This document shows, piece by piece, positions 1-10,474 of a stretch of 64,000 nucleotides of DNA. The notes under the pieces were generated by a model. It ran no database searches. It was not told where the DNA came from and was given only the letters and a program-made list of their open reading frames with translations. How positions within the stretch are numbered: the first letter of the stretch is position 1; each line of letters begins with the position of its first letter. The stretch covers positions 1,178,001 to 1,242,000 of the forward strand of contig NZ_ACZO01000006.1 in assembly GCF_000176155.1 (NCBI RefSeq), written 5' to 3'. The DNA is from Vibrio metschnikovii CIP 69.14. Lineage in GTDB: Bacteria > Pseudomonadota > Gammaproteobacteria > Enterobacterales > Vibrionaceae. Position numbers and translations under genes: made by a program.

Positions 1-348
1 GGTATTAATGATATTGCGTACCTGACCAACCAAAAAACCCTGCACGGTACGGTTGTATTCGGTAATGATTAAGTTGTGCTCTTGATTATCCAGCTTGGTT
101 TCAGGAAAACCAATCGCTCGACGAAGATCAATGATCGGAACCGCAACACCTCGTAGAGAAGCAACCCCCATAATGTTCGGATGAGAACCGGGCATTTTAG
201 TCGTTGGCGGTACCTTGATTACTTCACGTACCTTAAATACGTTGATCGCAAAAATCTGTCGACTATTTAAACTAAACAGCAACAGTTCTAGGCGGTTCTC
301 TCCCACCAAATTGGTACGCTGATCGACCGTATTTAAGATACTCGACAT
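1..348 (-). CDS. cheV: Chemotaxis coupling protein CheV, C-terminal part cut off by window edge
   Basis: This is the first 116 codons of a gene that continues beyond the left edge. The N-terminus (SSILNTVDQRTNLVGENRLE) and the following CheW-type fold (FAINVFKVREV, GVASLRG, VPIIDL) match CheV. CheV proteins have an N-terminal CheW domain that couples receptors to CheA, and a C-terminal receiver domain that would lie outside this window. CheW-only proteins usually lack this N-terminal stretch, so CheV is preferred. The start ATG at 346-348 has only a weak GGGA-like ribosome-binding site. The protein acts at the cytoplasmic face of chemoreceptor arrays. Confidence 0.85.
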   Translation of the reverse strand, partial: MSSILNTVDQRTNLVGENRLELLLFSLNSRQIFAINVFKVREVIKVPPTTKMPGSHPNIMGVASLRGVAVPIIDLRRAIGFPETKLDNQEHNLIITEYNRTVQGFLVGQVRNIINT

Positions 349-474
349 AGAAAATCCCGCTAATAGAAAAGCACCATCGTTTACAGTATATACCTAAATT
401 TCTGTGAGGCACTTGGGTAGATCATTAATTTAGGCGAACAATGTAAACTGTCGTGCAAAAAAAACGAAGAAAAA

Positions 475-1692
475 TTATCCTTCAACCACTTTCATTAATA
501 ATAAACCATCGTAGAGCGCTTGCTTGATTAAAGCCGCTCCTGGCATTGTGGCTTGTTTATAAAAACGGGATTCAACCAACTGCAGATGTTGGTGATAGGC
601 AGGAAGGCTTTGCTCTTCAATACAGCGCTGAATCGCAGGATACAACACCGTTTTTGCTTGATTCATCACCCCACCAATTAACACTTTGTCAGGGTTAAAC
701 AAATTGATCACTATCGCAATCGCAGCGCCTAAATAACGTCCGAGTTGCTCAATCACGTCTACGGCGAGCGGATCACCATTGGCAGCCGCCAAGCAAACGT
801 CCTCAATCGAAATCGTCTCTTGTTCGGCTAATGACGACGGTTCTCCTTGAGCAATTCGTAACGACACCTGATCGCGAATCGCTTGCGAGCTCGCCACCGT
901 TTCAAGACAGCCAATATTGCCGCAATGACAACGTTTACCTTGAGGATCAATTTGAATGTGCCCAAGCTCACCAATATTGCCATAACGACCTTGTAATACT
1001 CGCCCATCAACGATAATCCCGGCCCCTAATCCGTGGTGAATAGAAATCAATATCGAATTATCGACATCTTGAGAGTGACCGAATAATTTTTCTGCCAAGG
1101 CCCAAGCTCGAGTATCATTCGCAACAAATACCGGCAACCCAGTAGCTTTATAAATCTCAGGACCTAACGCCAAATTTTTCACATTATAATGGGGCATTTG
1201 TAATACCATGCCCTGCTGTGAATTGACTAAACCCGGCAGAGTAATCGCAATGCTTGTCACCCGATCTAATTGGGCGGCGTAGGTTTGAAAAAACTCTTCT
1301 ATTTCAAATAATAATCGCGCCAAAACATCATCTTGATCGATTTCATGAATATCAATTTTGGTGTCAATCAATACCTCACCACCCAACTCATGCAACGCAA
1401 TCGTCAGATAGCCTCGTCCCAAGCGCATGGAAAGAAATTGCCAGCCTTGATTATTGGTTTGCAGACCAACGGCAGGTCTGCCACGACTGATCGCTTCTTG
1501 AACCGTCGTTTCATGGATCAAGTGGGCATCAATTAATTCGCGAGTAATTTTAGTAATACTTGCCGGAGCTAATTCACTCTCTTTAGAAAGGTCAATGCGC
1601 GATATAGGGCCTTTTTGATCTATCAATTTATATACACGACCAGCATTGACCTGTTTAATATGATCAATATGGCCTGGTTGAGCCATATACAT
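475..1692 (-). CDS. mlc: Mlc, ROK-family glucose-responsive transcriptional repressor
   Basis: The 405-residue protein has an N-terminal winged helix (about residues 28-60, LAPASITKITREL) followed by a ROK sugar-kinase-like domain. The N-terminal QPGHID segment and the overall length match E. coli Mlc better than NagC. The ROK zinc site is intact: His245 in GELGH, and Cys255, Cys257 and Cys262. In E. coli, Mlc represses ptsG and other PTS genes and is removed from DNA by binding dephosphorylated PtsG at the membrane; ptsG lies 7 kb away here. GGAG six bases before the first ATG supports the start at 1692; a second in-frame ATG lies six bases downstream. Confidence 0.9.
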   Translation of the reverse strand: MYMAQPGHIDHIKQVNAGRVYKLIDQKGPISRIDLSKESELAPASITKITRELIDAHLIHETTVQEAISRGRPAVGLQTNNQGWQFLSMRLGRGYLTIALHELGGEVLIDTKIDIHEIDQDDVLARLLFEIEEFFQTYAAQLDRVTSIAITLPGLVNSQQGMVLQMPHYNVKNLALGPEIYKATGLPVFVANDTRAWALAEKLFGHSQDVDNSILISIHHGLGAGIIVDGRVLQGRYGNIGELGHIQIDPQGKRCHCGNIGCLETVASSQAIRDQVSLRIAQGEPSSLAEQETISIEDVCLAAANGDPLAVDVIEQLGRYLGAAIAIVINLFNPDKVLIGGVMNQAKTVLYPAIQRCIEEQSLPAYHQHLQLVESRFYKQATMPGAALIKQALYDGLLLMKVVEG

Positions 1693-1911
1693 GGTGCACT
1701 CCAGATTTCAATAACCTGCCAATTTTTTTACTTTGCGAACTAATTGTGAAGCAACTTGATGTATAGCCGTGACAGCCATCACGCATATAAATTTGAGTTT
1801 GTGTTTTTAACCCCAAAACCACAGATTTCACCACCAAAAGACCCAAGATGGGTGTTGGATCGAGAAATCGTCATTTTTTTTCTAAACCCTCTATTTTTAG
1901 AGACTTAGGTC

Positions 1912-1917
1912 TATACT
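1912..1917 (+). promoter_or_regulatory. Candidate -10 element of pykA
   Basis: TATACT lies about 50 bases before the pykA start, in the AT-rich gap that separates it from divergent mlc. No good -35 hexamer is visible at 17 bases, so this is a tentative call. Confidence 0.3.
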
Positions 1918-1965
1918 GAGATCCAATAGGTTGCGCTTATTGGCCGGACTTTCAAGGAGAAAAAT

Positions 1966-3411
1966 ATGACCGCAGCGTTAAGAAGAACAAAAATTGTCGC
2001 TACACTAGGTCCATCGACGGATCAAGGTAGTGTGTTAGAAACGATTATTCGCTGTGGGGTGAATGTAGTCAGAATGAATTTTTCCCATGGCTCGGCAGAT
2101 GATCACCGTTTACGAGCGGAAAAAGTTCGCGAAATTGCTCAACGATTAGGTCGACACGTAGCGATATTAGGCGACCTGCAAGGTCCTAAAATTCGAGTAT
2201 CGACCTTCAAAGAAGACAAGGTTTTTCTCAATGAAGGCGACAGTTTCATTTTAGATGCAGAACTCGGACTCGGTGAAGGCACACAGCACACCGTCGGCAT
2301 TGATTACAAAGCTTTGCCAAATGACGTTGTGGCAGAAGACATTTTATTACTCGACGATGGCAGAGTTCAGTTGCAAGTCACCGCTGTAGAAGGAAGTAAA
2401 ATCCACACTACCGTTCTTATCGGCGGACCATTATCCAATAATAAAGGCATTAATAAAAAAGGCGGTGGCCTTTCTGCTGAAGCCTTAACAGAAAAAGATA
2501 AGCGAGACATTGTGCTGGCAGCTGACATTGGCGTCGATTATTTAGCGATCTCTTTTCCACGCAATGGGAAAGATATGGATTATGCTCGGCGTTTGGCTCG
2601 CGAAGCAGGACTGAATGCAAGATTAGTGGCCAAAGTTGAGCGTGCAGAGACGGTATCTTGTGATGAAAATATCGATGATATTATTCGCGCCTCTGATGTC
2701 ATTATGGTTGCGCGAGGCGACCTTGGTGTCGAAATTGGTGATCCTGAGTTAATCGCGGTGCAAAAGAAACTGATTCGTCGTTCAAAAGAACTCAATCGCA
2801 TCGTGATAACCGCAACTCAAATGATGGAGTCGATGATCACCAATCCAATGCCAACCCGAGCAGAAGTGATGGACGTCGCCAATGCCGTACTTGATGGCAC
2901 TGACGCAGTCATGCTTTCAGGAGAGACCGCCGCTGGTAAATACCCAGTAGAGACCGTCAAAGCTATGGCCGAAGTCTGTGTCGGCGCAGAAAAAATGATT
3001 GAAGCCAGCCAACAAAATTATCGTATCGATCGCGCTTTCCAAACCGAAGAAGAAACAATAGCGATGTCGACCATTTATGCCGCCAATCATCTTGAAGGAG
3101 TAACAGCGATGGTCACGTTAACGGAGTCAGGGCGAACTGCGCTAATGACCTCACGCCTTAACTCGATATTACCTATCTTCGCCATGTCTCGTAATGAGCA
3201 TGCTCTGAACCGTTGCGCGCTCTATCGAGGGGTAACGCCATTCTATTTTGATAGCAACCATGGTCAGGGAGCGGAGGTGGCTCAAGCCGCCCTACAAGCC
3301 CTAAAAGACAAAAAGCTCCTCGAGTTTGGCGATCTGGTGATCATTACTCAAGGTGATATTATGGATGTAGAAGGAACCACCAACTGTATGCGGATCTTGC
3401 CGGTATTTTAA
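1966..3411 (+). CDS. pykA: Pyruvate kinase, PykA (type II) class
   Basis: The enzyme converts phosphoenolpyruvate and ADP to pyruvate and ATP, the last step of glycolysis, in the cytosol. The 481-residue length equals that of E. coli PykA, and the sequence follows it closely: [14 protein letters not shown] at the N-terminus, [25 protein letters not shown] (metal and substrate site), [11 protein letters not shown], and TATQMMESM. The C-terminal third is the regulatory domain. The start has a strong AAGGAG ribosome-binding site. It is divergent from mlc, so glucose regulation and glycolysis genes sit together. A hairpin follows the stop. Confidence 0.95.
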   Translation: MTAALRRTKIVATLGPSTDQGSVLETIIRCGVNVVRMNFSHGSADDHRLRAEKVREIAQRLGRHVAILGDLQGPKIRVSTFKEDKVFLNEGDSFILDAELGLGEGTQHTVGIDYKALPNDVVAEDILLLDDGRVQLQVTAVEGSKIHTTVLIGGPLSNNKGINKKGGGLSAEALTEKDKRDIVLAADIGVDYLAISFPRNGKDMDYARRLAREAGLNARLVAKVERAETVSCDENIDDIIRASDVIMVARGDLGVEIGDPELIAVQKKLIRRSKELNRIVITATQMMESMITNPMPTRAEVMDVANAVLDGTDAVMLSGETAAGKYPVETVKAMAEVCVGAEKMIEASQQNYRIDRAFQTEEETIAMSTIYAANHLEGVTAMVTLTESGRTALMTSRLNSILPIFAMSRNEHALNRCALYRGVTPFYFDSNHGQGAEVAQAALQALKDKKLLEFGDLVIITQGDIMDVEGTTNCMRILPVF

Positions 3412-3418
3412 TCTGAGC

Positions 3419-3443
3419 GGTAGGTACAGGGAACGTACCTACC
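3419..3443 (+). terminator. Hairpin after pykA
   Basis: A 9-bp perfect stem (GGTAGGTAC / GTACCTACC) with a 7-base loop begins a few bases after the pykA stop. No T-run follows, so it may end transcription inefficiently or only stabilise the 3' end. Confidence 0.4.
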
Positions 3444-3497
3444 CGAATGACATTGAGTTTTATATGGGAAAAAGAATACCAATAAATCACTCTCCTC

Positions 3498-4688
3498 CTA
3501 TTGATCGCCATAAAAAGGATCAATGACAGGAGGATTAGGACGCTGAGTCACGAGTCGCTTAGCCTGTTCAAAGGTTTCAATAAATCGGTAGCCAGCTTGT
3601 AGACCTAACTCGTAGTCATAAAGCAACGCTTCCTGACTACTGAGTAAGGAACTTGATTTCAGTGGCTCACTTGGCACAATTTGTAAAATAAATGCATCAT
3701 CTGGTGGTGTATGAAGAAAGTCACTGGTCAATGAATAGGTTTGATAATGGACCATCAACATATCTGCGAGCCCCGCATCAAATTTATTCCCCAACAGATG
3801 GCTTAACCGATAAATATTGTCGGCACCAAACAACCAACGTCCACCATTTAACACATCGAGATGTTTTTGCTCTTTCTTGAGCTGTTGAGCCTTGGCGATT
3901 TGTTGCTGAAGAAAACCACTCCAATCTTGCTTCCACTGCAACATTTTATTTTGCCAATGTTGCTGGATATGATTCACCGATTCACGTAACCATTTAACCT
4001 GAGAATCAGACTCTTGCTCTGCGAATGCATTTTGTTGGTCTTCTTCCTCTAACGTTTCAGTCCGGATGACCGTGATAAAACGTGCTTCTTGACGCCAAGC
4101 CTGTTGAACGGGGATGGATGCTGACACTCCACCATCAATATAGCAATGTTGACCTAATGAAACCTCTTGAGTATATAAGCCTGGAATCGCGCAGGTAGCG
4201 ATAAGCACTTCTCGCCAATCGTCACCCAACATCGGAAAATAAGCATCGGTTAATGACTGAGCCTCCGTCACCGCAGCAAAAGCTTGGCGCTGGCCCAAGA
4301 CATGTCGCCCCATGTCCAAATCTAAACGATAAGGATAATCGCTGATTTTATCGAGCGCCCAGTCTAAATTCATGTATTGTTTACGTCGAATATAACTGAA
4401 TAAATGAAAAAATTGCGGATCGGTGGTTAGCTCGAGAATGAAAGCTTTACCTAAACCGTGCTGACGACATAGATAGGAACAAAGATTTAACGCGCCCGCT
4501 GACGTACCATAAAATTCATCAAACGGGTCAAAATTAGACAGCATAAAAGCATCTAATACACCTGCAGTAAAAATCCCCCGCTGCCCTCCACCTTGGGCGA
4601 CTAAGCTATTTTTACCAGTCAGAAACTTCGAGAGCCGAACAGTGTCGACTCTCGATTCTAGCCCTGAGACTGTTCCACTGTTCACCAT
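3498..4688 (-). CDS. yjjU: Patatin-like phospholipase/esterase, YjjU-type
   Basis: The 396-residue protein has the patatin signatures in order: the glycine-rich oxyanion loop GGGQRGIF (residues 33-40), the nucleophile elbow GTSAG with Ser63, and the catalytic-dyad motif DGG with Asp185. The family hydrolyses acyl esters of lipids with a Ser-Asp dyad. The sequence around each motif and the C-terminal region resemble E. coli YjjU, whose substrate is not established. There is no signal peptide, so a cytosolic or membrane-peripheral location is likely. The following 29-residue membrane-peptide gene lies just upstream on the same strand and could be co-transcribed. Confidence 0.8.
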   Translation of the reverse strand: MVNSGTVSGLESRVDTVRLSKFLTGKNSLVAQGGGQRGIFTAGVLDAFMLSNFDPFDEFYGTSAGALNLCSYLCRQHGLGKAFILELTTDPQFFHLFSYIRRKQYMNLDWALDKISDYPYRLDLDMGRHVLGQRQAFAAVTEAQSLTDAYFPMLGDDWREVLIATCAIPGLYTQEVSLGQHCYIDGGVSASIPVQQAWRQEARFITVIRTETLEEEDQQNAFAEQESDSQVKWLRESVNHIQQHWQNKMLQWKQDWSGFLQQQIAKAQQLKKEQKHLDVLNGGRWLFGADNIYRLSHLLGNKFDAGLADMLMVHYQTYSLTSDFLHTPPDDAFILQIVPSEPLKSSSLLSSQEALLYDYELGLQAGYRFIETFEQAKRLVTQRPNPPVIDPFYGDQ

Positions 4689-4706
4689 AAGCAGAACCTC
4701 TAGCTT

Positions 4707-4796
4707 TTAATTGGCGATAGTAATTAAACCATATCCGATAAGAACAGCAAATATTGCCGCGGTAATCATTAATGCGTGTTTAAGATCGCGTTCCAT
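4707..4796 (-). CDS. ynhF: YnhF-family small membrane protein, 29 residues
   Basis: A 29-codon ORF preceded by a strong AAGGAG ribosome-binding site at good spacing. It encodes a charged start (MERDLKHAL) followed by a single hydrophobic helix ending in ITIAN. Length, the xxDLK start and the lone transmembrane segment fit the YnhF family of small inner-membrane proteins of unknown function in enterics and vibrios. It lies 18 bases upstream of the patatin-like gene on the same strand. The call rests on length, architecture and a few N-terminal residues, so homology is likely but not certain. Confidence 0.7.
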   Translation of the reverse strand: MERDLKHALMITAAIFAVLIGYGLITIAN

Positions 4797-4965
4797 ACAC
4801 CTCTCCTTGAGAATCACTGAATGACAACATAAGCATACACTAATCCTTTATACTGTCGTTTTTTTCCACACAAATATCAAGTGATTATCACATTTATCCT
4901 CGCAGAACGAGCAGCAAACAAAGCTTTTACTCTTAGTTATCGGAGCAGTGGGAGTCTTCACTCAC

Positions 4966-4993
4966 TATCCTATCCTATCCTATAGTAGGATAG
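4966..4993. repeat. TATCC pentanucleotide repeat merging into an 8-bp-stem hairpin
   Basis: Three perfect tandem TATCC copies (4966-4980) run into a perfect inverted repeat: CTATCCTA at 4975-4982 and TAGGATAG at 4986-4993, with a 3-base loop. The structure ends about 12 bases before the ribosome-binding site of the outer-membrane protein gene at 5019. Confidence 0.6.
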
Positions 4994-5018
4994 ATAATTG
5001 TACTTAAGGAGTATCACA

Positions 5019-5621
5019 ATGCGACATCATGGATTGCTATTCTACCCCCAGTTTATGCTACCCCTACTATTGAGCTTACTCGCCTTCCCAGTAAAAAGTG
5101 AACTGTATGTGACGCCTTACTTTGGCTATACCTTGGGTGGCAAAGTGGAAGATCAGCAGCAACGTCACTACGACATTAAACCATCGGAAAATATCGCATT
5201 AGCCATCGAAACCTCCTTTCAAACCGGACGCATCGGTTTTTTCTATAGCCATCAATCATCACAAGTTGAACAAATCGATAATCAAGCCACCATGCATTAT
5301 CTGCACTTCCAAAGTAGTATTTATTACCCTCTAGAATCCAAAAGTTCTGCGTTTATTGGTGTAGGACTGGGTGGCTCATACGCTGATGTTGACTGGGTTA
5401 ATAATAAATATGGCTTCTCGTCCAGCGTGTTTGCAGGTATAGACTACAAGATTGCCTCGAACCTCACCATTACATCGCATTTCCGATGGCTTGGCACTAT
5501 GGTTGACAACGATACCAGCGCTATTTGTCAACTTGAGCAAAATAATGGCTGTGTGATTGGCTTTCGCTCCAATTGGATGAATCAATTTGCTTTTAATCTA
5601 GGGCTCGGCTTACGTTTTTAA
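5019..5621 (+). CDS. Small outer-membrane beta-barrel protein
   Basis: A 200-residue exported protein. The start at 5019 is chosen because AAGGAG precedes it by 8 bases; a TTG 21 bases upstream would put extra residues before the signal peptide. The N-terminus is a signal peptide (hydrophobic LLLSLLAFPVKS, cleavage likely before ELYVTPY). The mature part has alternating aromatic and glycine-rich strands and ends in LGLGLRF, a typical beta-barrel terminal strand with final Phe. It resembles OmpX/OmpA-like porin-family proteins in size, but I cannot name a closer family. A repeat and hairpin lie just upstream. Confidence 0.7.
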   Translation: MRHHGLLFYPQFMLPLLLSLLAFPVKSELYVTPYFGYTLGGKVEDQQQRHYDIKPSENIALAIETSFQTGRIGFFYSHQSSQVEQIDNQATMHYLHFQSSIYYPLESKSSAFIGVGLGGSYADVDWVNNKYGFSSSVFAGIDYKIASNLTITSHFRWLGTMVDNDTSAICQLEQNNGCVIGFRSNWMNQFAFNLGLGLRF

Positions 5622-6251
5622 GCTATTCATCGCTGGTTAGTATGGAAAACGCTTTATCGTCTCCCTGATTGCGAATCATAGCTATGAAGCCATTTATCTC
5701 CAACCAAATTTAACCTTACAAGATCAATCGTTACTAGAAGTACCGACCACTAACTGGTGATTTTTTAGTCAAGCACTCTGTTGTTAAATACAGTTTTATC
5801 AATGGATAATGACGTTCAATAGAGCGAATTGATTCAGTTAACAACCAAAAGCACAAATATATCCCTAGATTTGTGCTTTAATAACTTGAATGCCGCTATC
5901 TATCACTAACAACAAACCGTTTACATTGTATTGCCATTTTTAAAAGTTCTCTGTAGTCTCTCAATTAATGCGCAGCTGATTATTTCAGATTACGCAAACA
6001 CACATCGACAACAACAGAATAATATTCCAACAAATAACCACATAGACCACAGGTAAATCTACGTTTTTACACTTTCATGGATGATGGAACAATATTTTAA
6101 CAATTAGACCTATACTCATACGATGATCTTTTCGGCAGTCTACTCTGGCAAAAGTGAGCGGTAACGGGAAGGCTTGCTTCCACATCTCAATGAATGAGTA
6201 AACAAGGTCTAATGAGGCTTCATACCTCAGGGAATGATTAAGGAGAAATAA
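5622..6251. other. 630-base gap without a convincing gene
   Basis: Between the beta-barrel gene and the NSS transporter no ORF has a start, ribosome-binding site and protein-like composition. About 5640-5760 contains a stop-bounded reading frame of roughly 38 codons that reads like protein (GKRFIVSLIANHSYEAIYLQ) but has no start, which could be a gene remnant. A hairpin with 11-bp arms lies at 5848-5879. The last part should hold the transporter promoter, but I cannot place it. Confidence 0.4.
5848..5879. terminator. Hairpin with 11-bp stem in the intergenic gap
   Basis: AAAGCACAAAT and ATTTGTGCTTT form a perfect stem around a 10-base loop. It could end transcription from the beta-barrel gene, but no T-run follows on the plus strand. 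Confidence 0.35.
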
Positions 6252-7712
6252 ATGAAGCGAGAACAATGGGGATCCCGTACCGGATTCATTTTAGCCGCAG
6301 TAGGTTCTGCGATTGGCCTAGGTAACATTTGGCGTTTTCCCTACATGGCTTATGAGAATGGAGGGGGCGCTTTTTTCATCCCTTATCTATTTGCCATGCT
6401 AACAGCCGGCATTCCTTTTATGATCCTTGAATTCAGTATGGGTCAAAAACATCGCGGCTCTGCACCAACGACTCTTGCCAAAATTAACACAAAATTTGAA
6501 TGGCTTGGTTGGTTTCAAGTGGGTATCGCGGCAACCATTGGGGTGTACTATGTAGCCGTGATTGGCTGGGCAATCTCCTACTTCGGCATGTCATTTACCC
6601 AAAGTTGGGGAACGGATACCAATAGCTTTTTCTTTAGCGAGTACTTAGGTCTGGGTGATAACTCGCCGACTAACCTTGGATCGATTCAGTGGAAAATTGC
6701 TTTTACGATGGCGATTGCTTGGGCAATAACTTATGCGGCTATCGTTGGCGGAGTTAAATCTGGTATTGAACGTGCTTCTAAAGTCATGATGCCGGTATTG
6801 TTTATCATGGTACTACTCCTAATTGCACGCATGATTTTCTTACCGGGTGCATTAGATGGCGTCAACTATATGTTTGAGCCTGATTTTAGTAAGATTTGGG
6901 ATGTTAAAGTCTGGGCAGCCGCTTATGGGCAAATCTTCTTTACGCTCAGTATTGGCTTTGCGATTATGCTGGCCTATTCAAGCTACCTACCACAGAAATC
7001 TGACATCACCAATAATGCTTTTATGACCGTCTTGATCAACTGCGGTTTTTCAATTCTCGCTGGTATCATGATTTTCTCAGTTCTTGGTTACATGGCTCAA
7101 GAACAAGGCAAACCGCTGACTGAAGTCGTTTCTGCTGGCGTTGGTTTAGCTTTTGTCACTATCCCTGCGGCTATTAACCTACTTCCAATCCCTTACATTC
7201 TAGGCCCGCTATTTTTCTTAGCGTTAGTGGTCGCTGGACTAAGCTCACACATCTCGATCTTAGAAGCCGTCACCTCCGCGGTGATTGACAAACTGGGTTG
7301 GAGTCGTAAAAAAGCAGCTAATATCGTTATCGGCTCAGGCTTTATTATTTCTATGGCATTTGCGACCAATGGCGGTTTACTGTTGCTCGATTTAGTCGAC
7401 CACTTTGCGAACAATGTCGGCATTATGGCGAGTTGCCTAGTTGAACTCATTCTCATGACTTGGTTGCTGAAAATTTCCGACGTGCGTAAATATGTTAACT
7501 CCATTTCTGATTTTACGATTGGAGTATGGTTTGATATTTGTTTGCGCTTTGTCTCCCCAGTCGTTTTGGCGATCATTGTAGTAACTAAATTACGTGCACT
7601 GCTCACTGAAGGGTATGGCGGCTATGATCTGACTCTAGGCTGGACCATTATTATCGCGTTACTGGCGCTAGGTGCCATCGTTAATCTAACTAATCGCAAG
7701 GAAGCAAACTAA
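6252..7712 (+). CDS. Sodium-dependent neurotransmitter-symporter (NSS) family amino-acid transporter
   Basis: The 486-residue polytopic membrane protein starts with the NSS signature: AAVGSAIGLGNIWRFPY in transmembrane helix 1 and ENGGGAFF at the following turn. About 11-12 hydrophobic helices follow. Family members import amino acids or related solutes with sodium across the inner membrane (LeuT, TnaT, MhsT, MetP). Substrate cannot be read from sequence. The stop codon overlaps the start of a 33-codon MetS-like gene, which is typical of bacterial NSS systems with a small subunit. AAGGAG precedes the ATG. Confidence 0.88.
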   Translation: MKREQWGSRTGFILAAVGSAIGLGNIWRFPYMAYENGGGAFFIPYLFAMLTAGIPFMILEFSMGQKHRGSAPTTLAKINTKFEWLGWFQVGIAATIGVYYVAVIGWAISYFGMSFTQSWGTDTNSFFFSEYLGLGDNSPTNLGSIQWKIAFTMAIAWAITYAAIVGGVKSGIERASKVMMPVLFIMVLLLIARMIFLPGALDGVNYMFEPDFSKIWDVKVWAAAYGQIFFTLSIGFAIMLAYSSYLPQKSDITNNAFMTVLINCGFSILAGIMIFSVLGYMAQEQGKPLTEVVSAGVGLAFVTIPAAINLLPIPYILGPLFFLALVVAGLSSHISILEAVTSAVIDKLGWSRKKAANIVIGSGFIISMAFATNGGLLLLDLVDHFANNVGIMASCLVELILMTWLLKISDVRKYVNSISDFTIGVWFDICLRFVSPVVLAIIVVTKLRALLTEGYGGYDLTLGWTIIIALLALGAIVNLTNRKEAN

Positions 7713-7813
7713 TGACTACAGGTGCAATTATCATGATGATTATCGGCCTCGGACTCACTTGGGGCGGTGCAGCCATCTGCATTAAAAAAGCCATGGCGAA
7801 ACAAGAAGAGTAA
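7712..7813 (+). CDS. MetS-like small subunit of the NSS transporter, 33 residues
   Basis: The ATG overlaps the transporter stop in TAATG, so the two are translationally coupled. The peptide has one hydrophobic, glycine-rich helix (IIMMIIGLGLTWGGAAICI) and a short lysine-rich tail. This matches the MetS-type small subunits that partner bacterial NSS symporters; in Corynebacterium, MetS is needed for MetP-dependent methionine and alanine uptake. That knowledge concerns a related pair, so the amino-acid substrate here is unknown. A terminator follows within 15 bases, giving a two-gene operon. Confidence 0.8.
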   Translation: MTTGAIIMMIIGLGLTWGGAAICIKKAMAKQEE

Positions 7814-7827
7814 TCTCCTCTTAATTT

Positions 7828-7859
7828 AAGGCCACGAGCAGCTAATCTGCCGTGGCCTT
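7828..7859. terminator. Terminator after the NSS operon, probably bidirectional
   Basis: AAGGCCACG and CGTGGCCTT form a 9-bp stem followed by TATTGATTTT on the plus strand. It lies between convergent genes and could also serve the minus-strand gene at 7867. Confidence 0.7.
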
Positions 7860-7866
7860 ATTGATT

Positions 7867-8271
7867 TTAGAAGCGATAAGTAACCCCTAGCGCCGCGCCC
7901 AGTTGCAAATTGATGCCTGAATGGAGGTTTAACTCTGGATGAACTTGACCATAGACATCAATATTACTGTTAATTGGCCAGTTAACCCCTAATGGTACGC
8001 GCGGACCAAAATCACCATCCCATTCTCCCCAAGCACCAATCCCAACGTACCAATCCAAAGGAACGTCAGCTCGATCAAAATTGCCACGGCGCATCAAATA
8101 ATCAAAAGCGGCACCTTCATTACCAAGAATAAAACGATATTGCTCATCAACCTCAATGACTGCACTCAACTGTTGATCTACGGCCATACCTACTTTTAAA
8201 CTCGGCTCTTGTTGAGCATAAACACTTACTGGTACGCTGAATAACATCGCCACTGCAGCTATTTTTTTCAT
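7867..8271 (-). CDS. Small exported protein, probably outer-membrane or periplasmic, unknown function
   Basis: The 134-residue product begins with a clear signal peptide (MKKIAAVAMLFSVPVSVYA, cleavage before QQE). The rest has short alternating strands, many Gly and aromatic residues, and ends LGAALGVTYRF, which suggests a small beta-barrel or a strand-rich fold with a terminal Phe. I do not recognise a named family. It is transcribed towards the NSS operon and shares its terminator. No regulatory motif is evident in the gap before ptsG. Confidence 0.65.
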   Translation of the reverse strand: MKKIAAVAMLFSVPVSVYAQQEPSLKVGMAVDQQLSAVIEVDEQYRFILGNEGAAFDYLMRRGNFDRADVPLDWYVGIGAWGEWDGDFGPRVPLGVNWPINSNIDVYGQVHPELNLHSGINLQLGAALGVTYRF

Positions 8272-8599
8272 AAGTCACTTATCCTATATCGTCTGGTATT
8301 TACTCAAATGTCTAAGATTGAGAAATAAACTCCCCGATGATGTCCAATTGCAGCAAAGTCGGCTCCGTCAGAAGAAAGAATAAACATGACACGCATAATC
8401 CAACCAAGTGCAAAATAAAATCAAAGGAAATAACGGCAGTCTAACGAGGAGTGTACTGAGCAATGTCAGCAAAGAGGTAAAGATAGGTTAAGATAGAGTA
8501 TAGGTAGAGGCTAAAACATCATTGATAATGAGCGCTTTCAGCAAACCGATAAAAAGGAGACCGAAGTCTCCTTATTTATAGGGGAAGAAAGAATGAGCA
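8272..8599. other. Gap between the small exported protein and ptsG
   Basis: Apart from the ptsG terminator at 8549-8573, nothing recognisable was seen. It must contain the minus-strand promoter of the exported-protein gene; no -35/-10 pair is clear. Confidence 0.4.
8549..8573 (-). terminator. Rho-independent terminator of ptsG
   Basis: Read on the minus strand, AAGGAGAC-TTCG-GTCTCCTT forms an 8-bp stem with a stable TTCG loop, followed by a run of T. It lies about 27 bases after the ptsG stop. Confidence 0.85.
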
Positions 8600-10090
<1,491 letters not shown>

Positions 10091-10129
10091 CTAAATGTTA
10101 GCACCCAATGAAAATGTAACCACAAATGT

Positions 10130-10135
10130 ATTATA
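10130..10135 (-). promoter_or_regulatory. Candidate -10 element of ptsG
   Basis: On the minus strand TATAAT lies about 100 bases before the ptsG start codon. The -35 region is poor, which would fit an activator-dependent promoter. A TGTGATCTGTC half-site resembling a CRP site lies upstream, at about 10210-10220. Confidence 0.35.
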
Positions 10136-10328
10136 TTTTCCGCCTCTAAATATATCTTGATGCCCCTCAAACTTTCCAGTTCGTAAAGAAATTTAGTTTC
10201 AAAGTAATAGACAGATCACACAGCCATCACTTGTCGACAAGGCAACAGAAGCATTCTATCCTATTGTTTATATTAATAATAATTTTCCATCAATTAATTT
10301 TACTTGGTAAATTAAATTGATGAGGTTG

Positions 10329-10349
10329 TTATTTTTAGTAACAAAATTA
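10329..10349. promoter_or_regulatory. Candidate Mlc/NagC-type operator upstream of ptsG
   Basis: TTATTTT and AAAATTA form a near-perfect inverted repeat with 6 of 7 complementary positions and a 7-base centre. The spacing and AT-rich half-sites resemble Mlc/NagC operators. It lies about 300 bases before ptsG, further than the classical E. coli sites, which weakens the call. Confidence 0.3.
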
Positions 10350-10474
10350 CCAATTGATTAGTTTAGACTAAATATTCAACATATTAAGTAAACAAGGCTA
10401 ATTCTTGATGATAATTTGAAGTAAAGCACGTAAAACAGCCATTCTAGGCGTCTTACACCTATAAACTTTGATTT

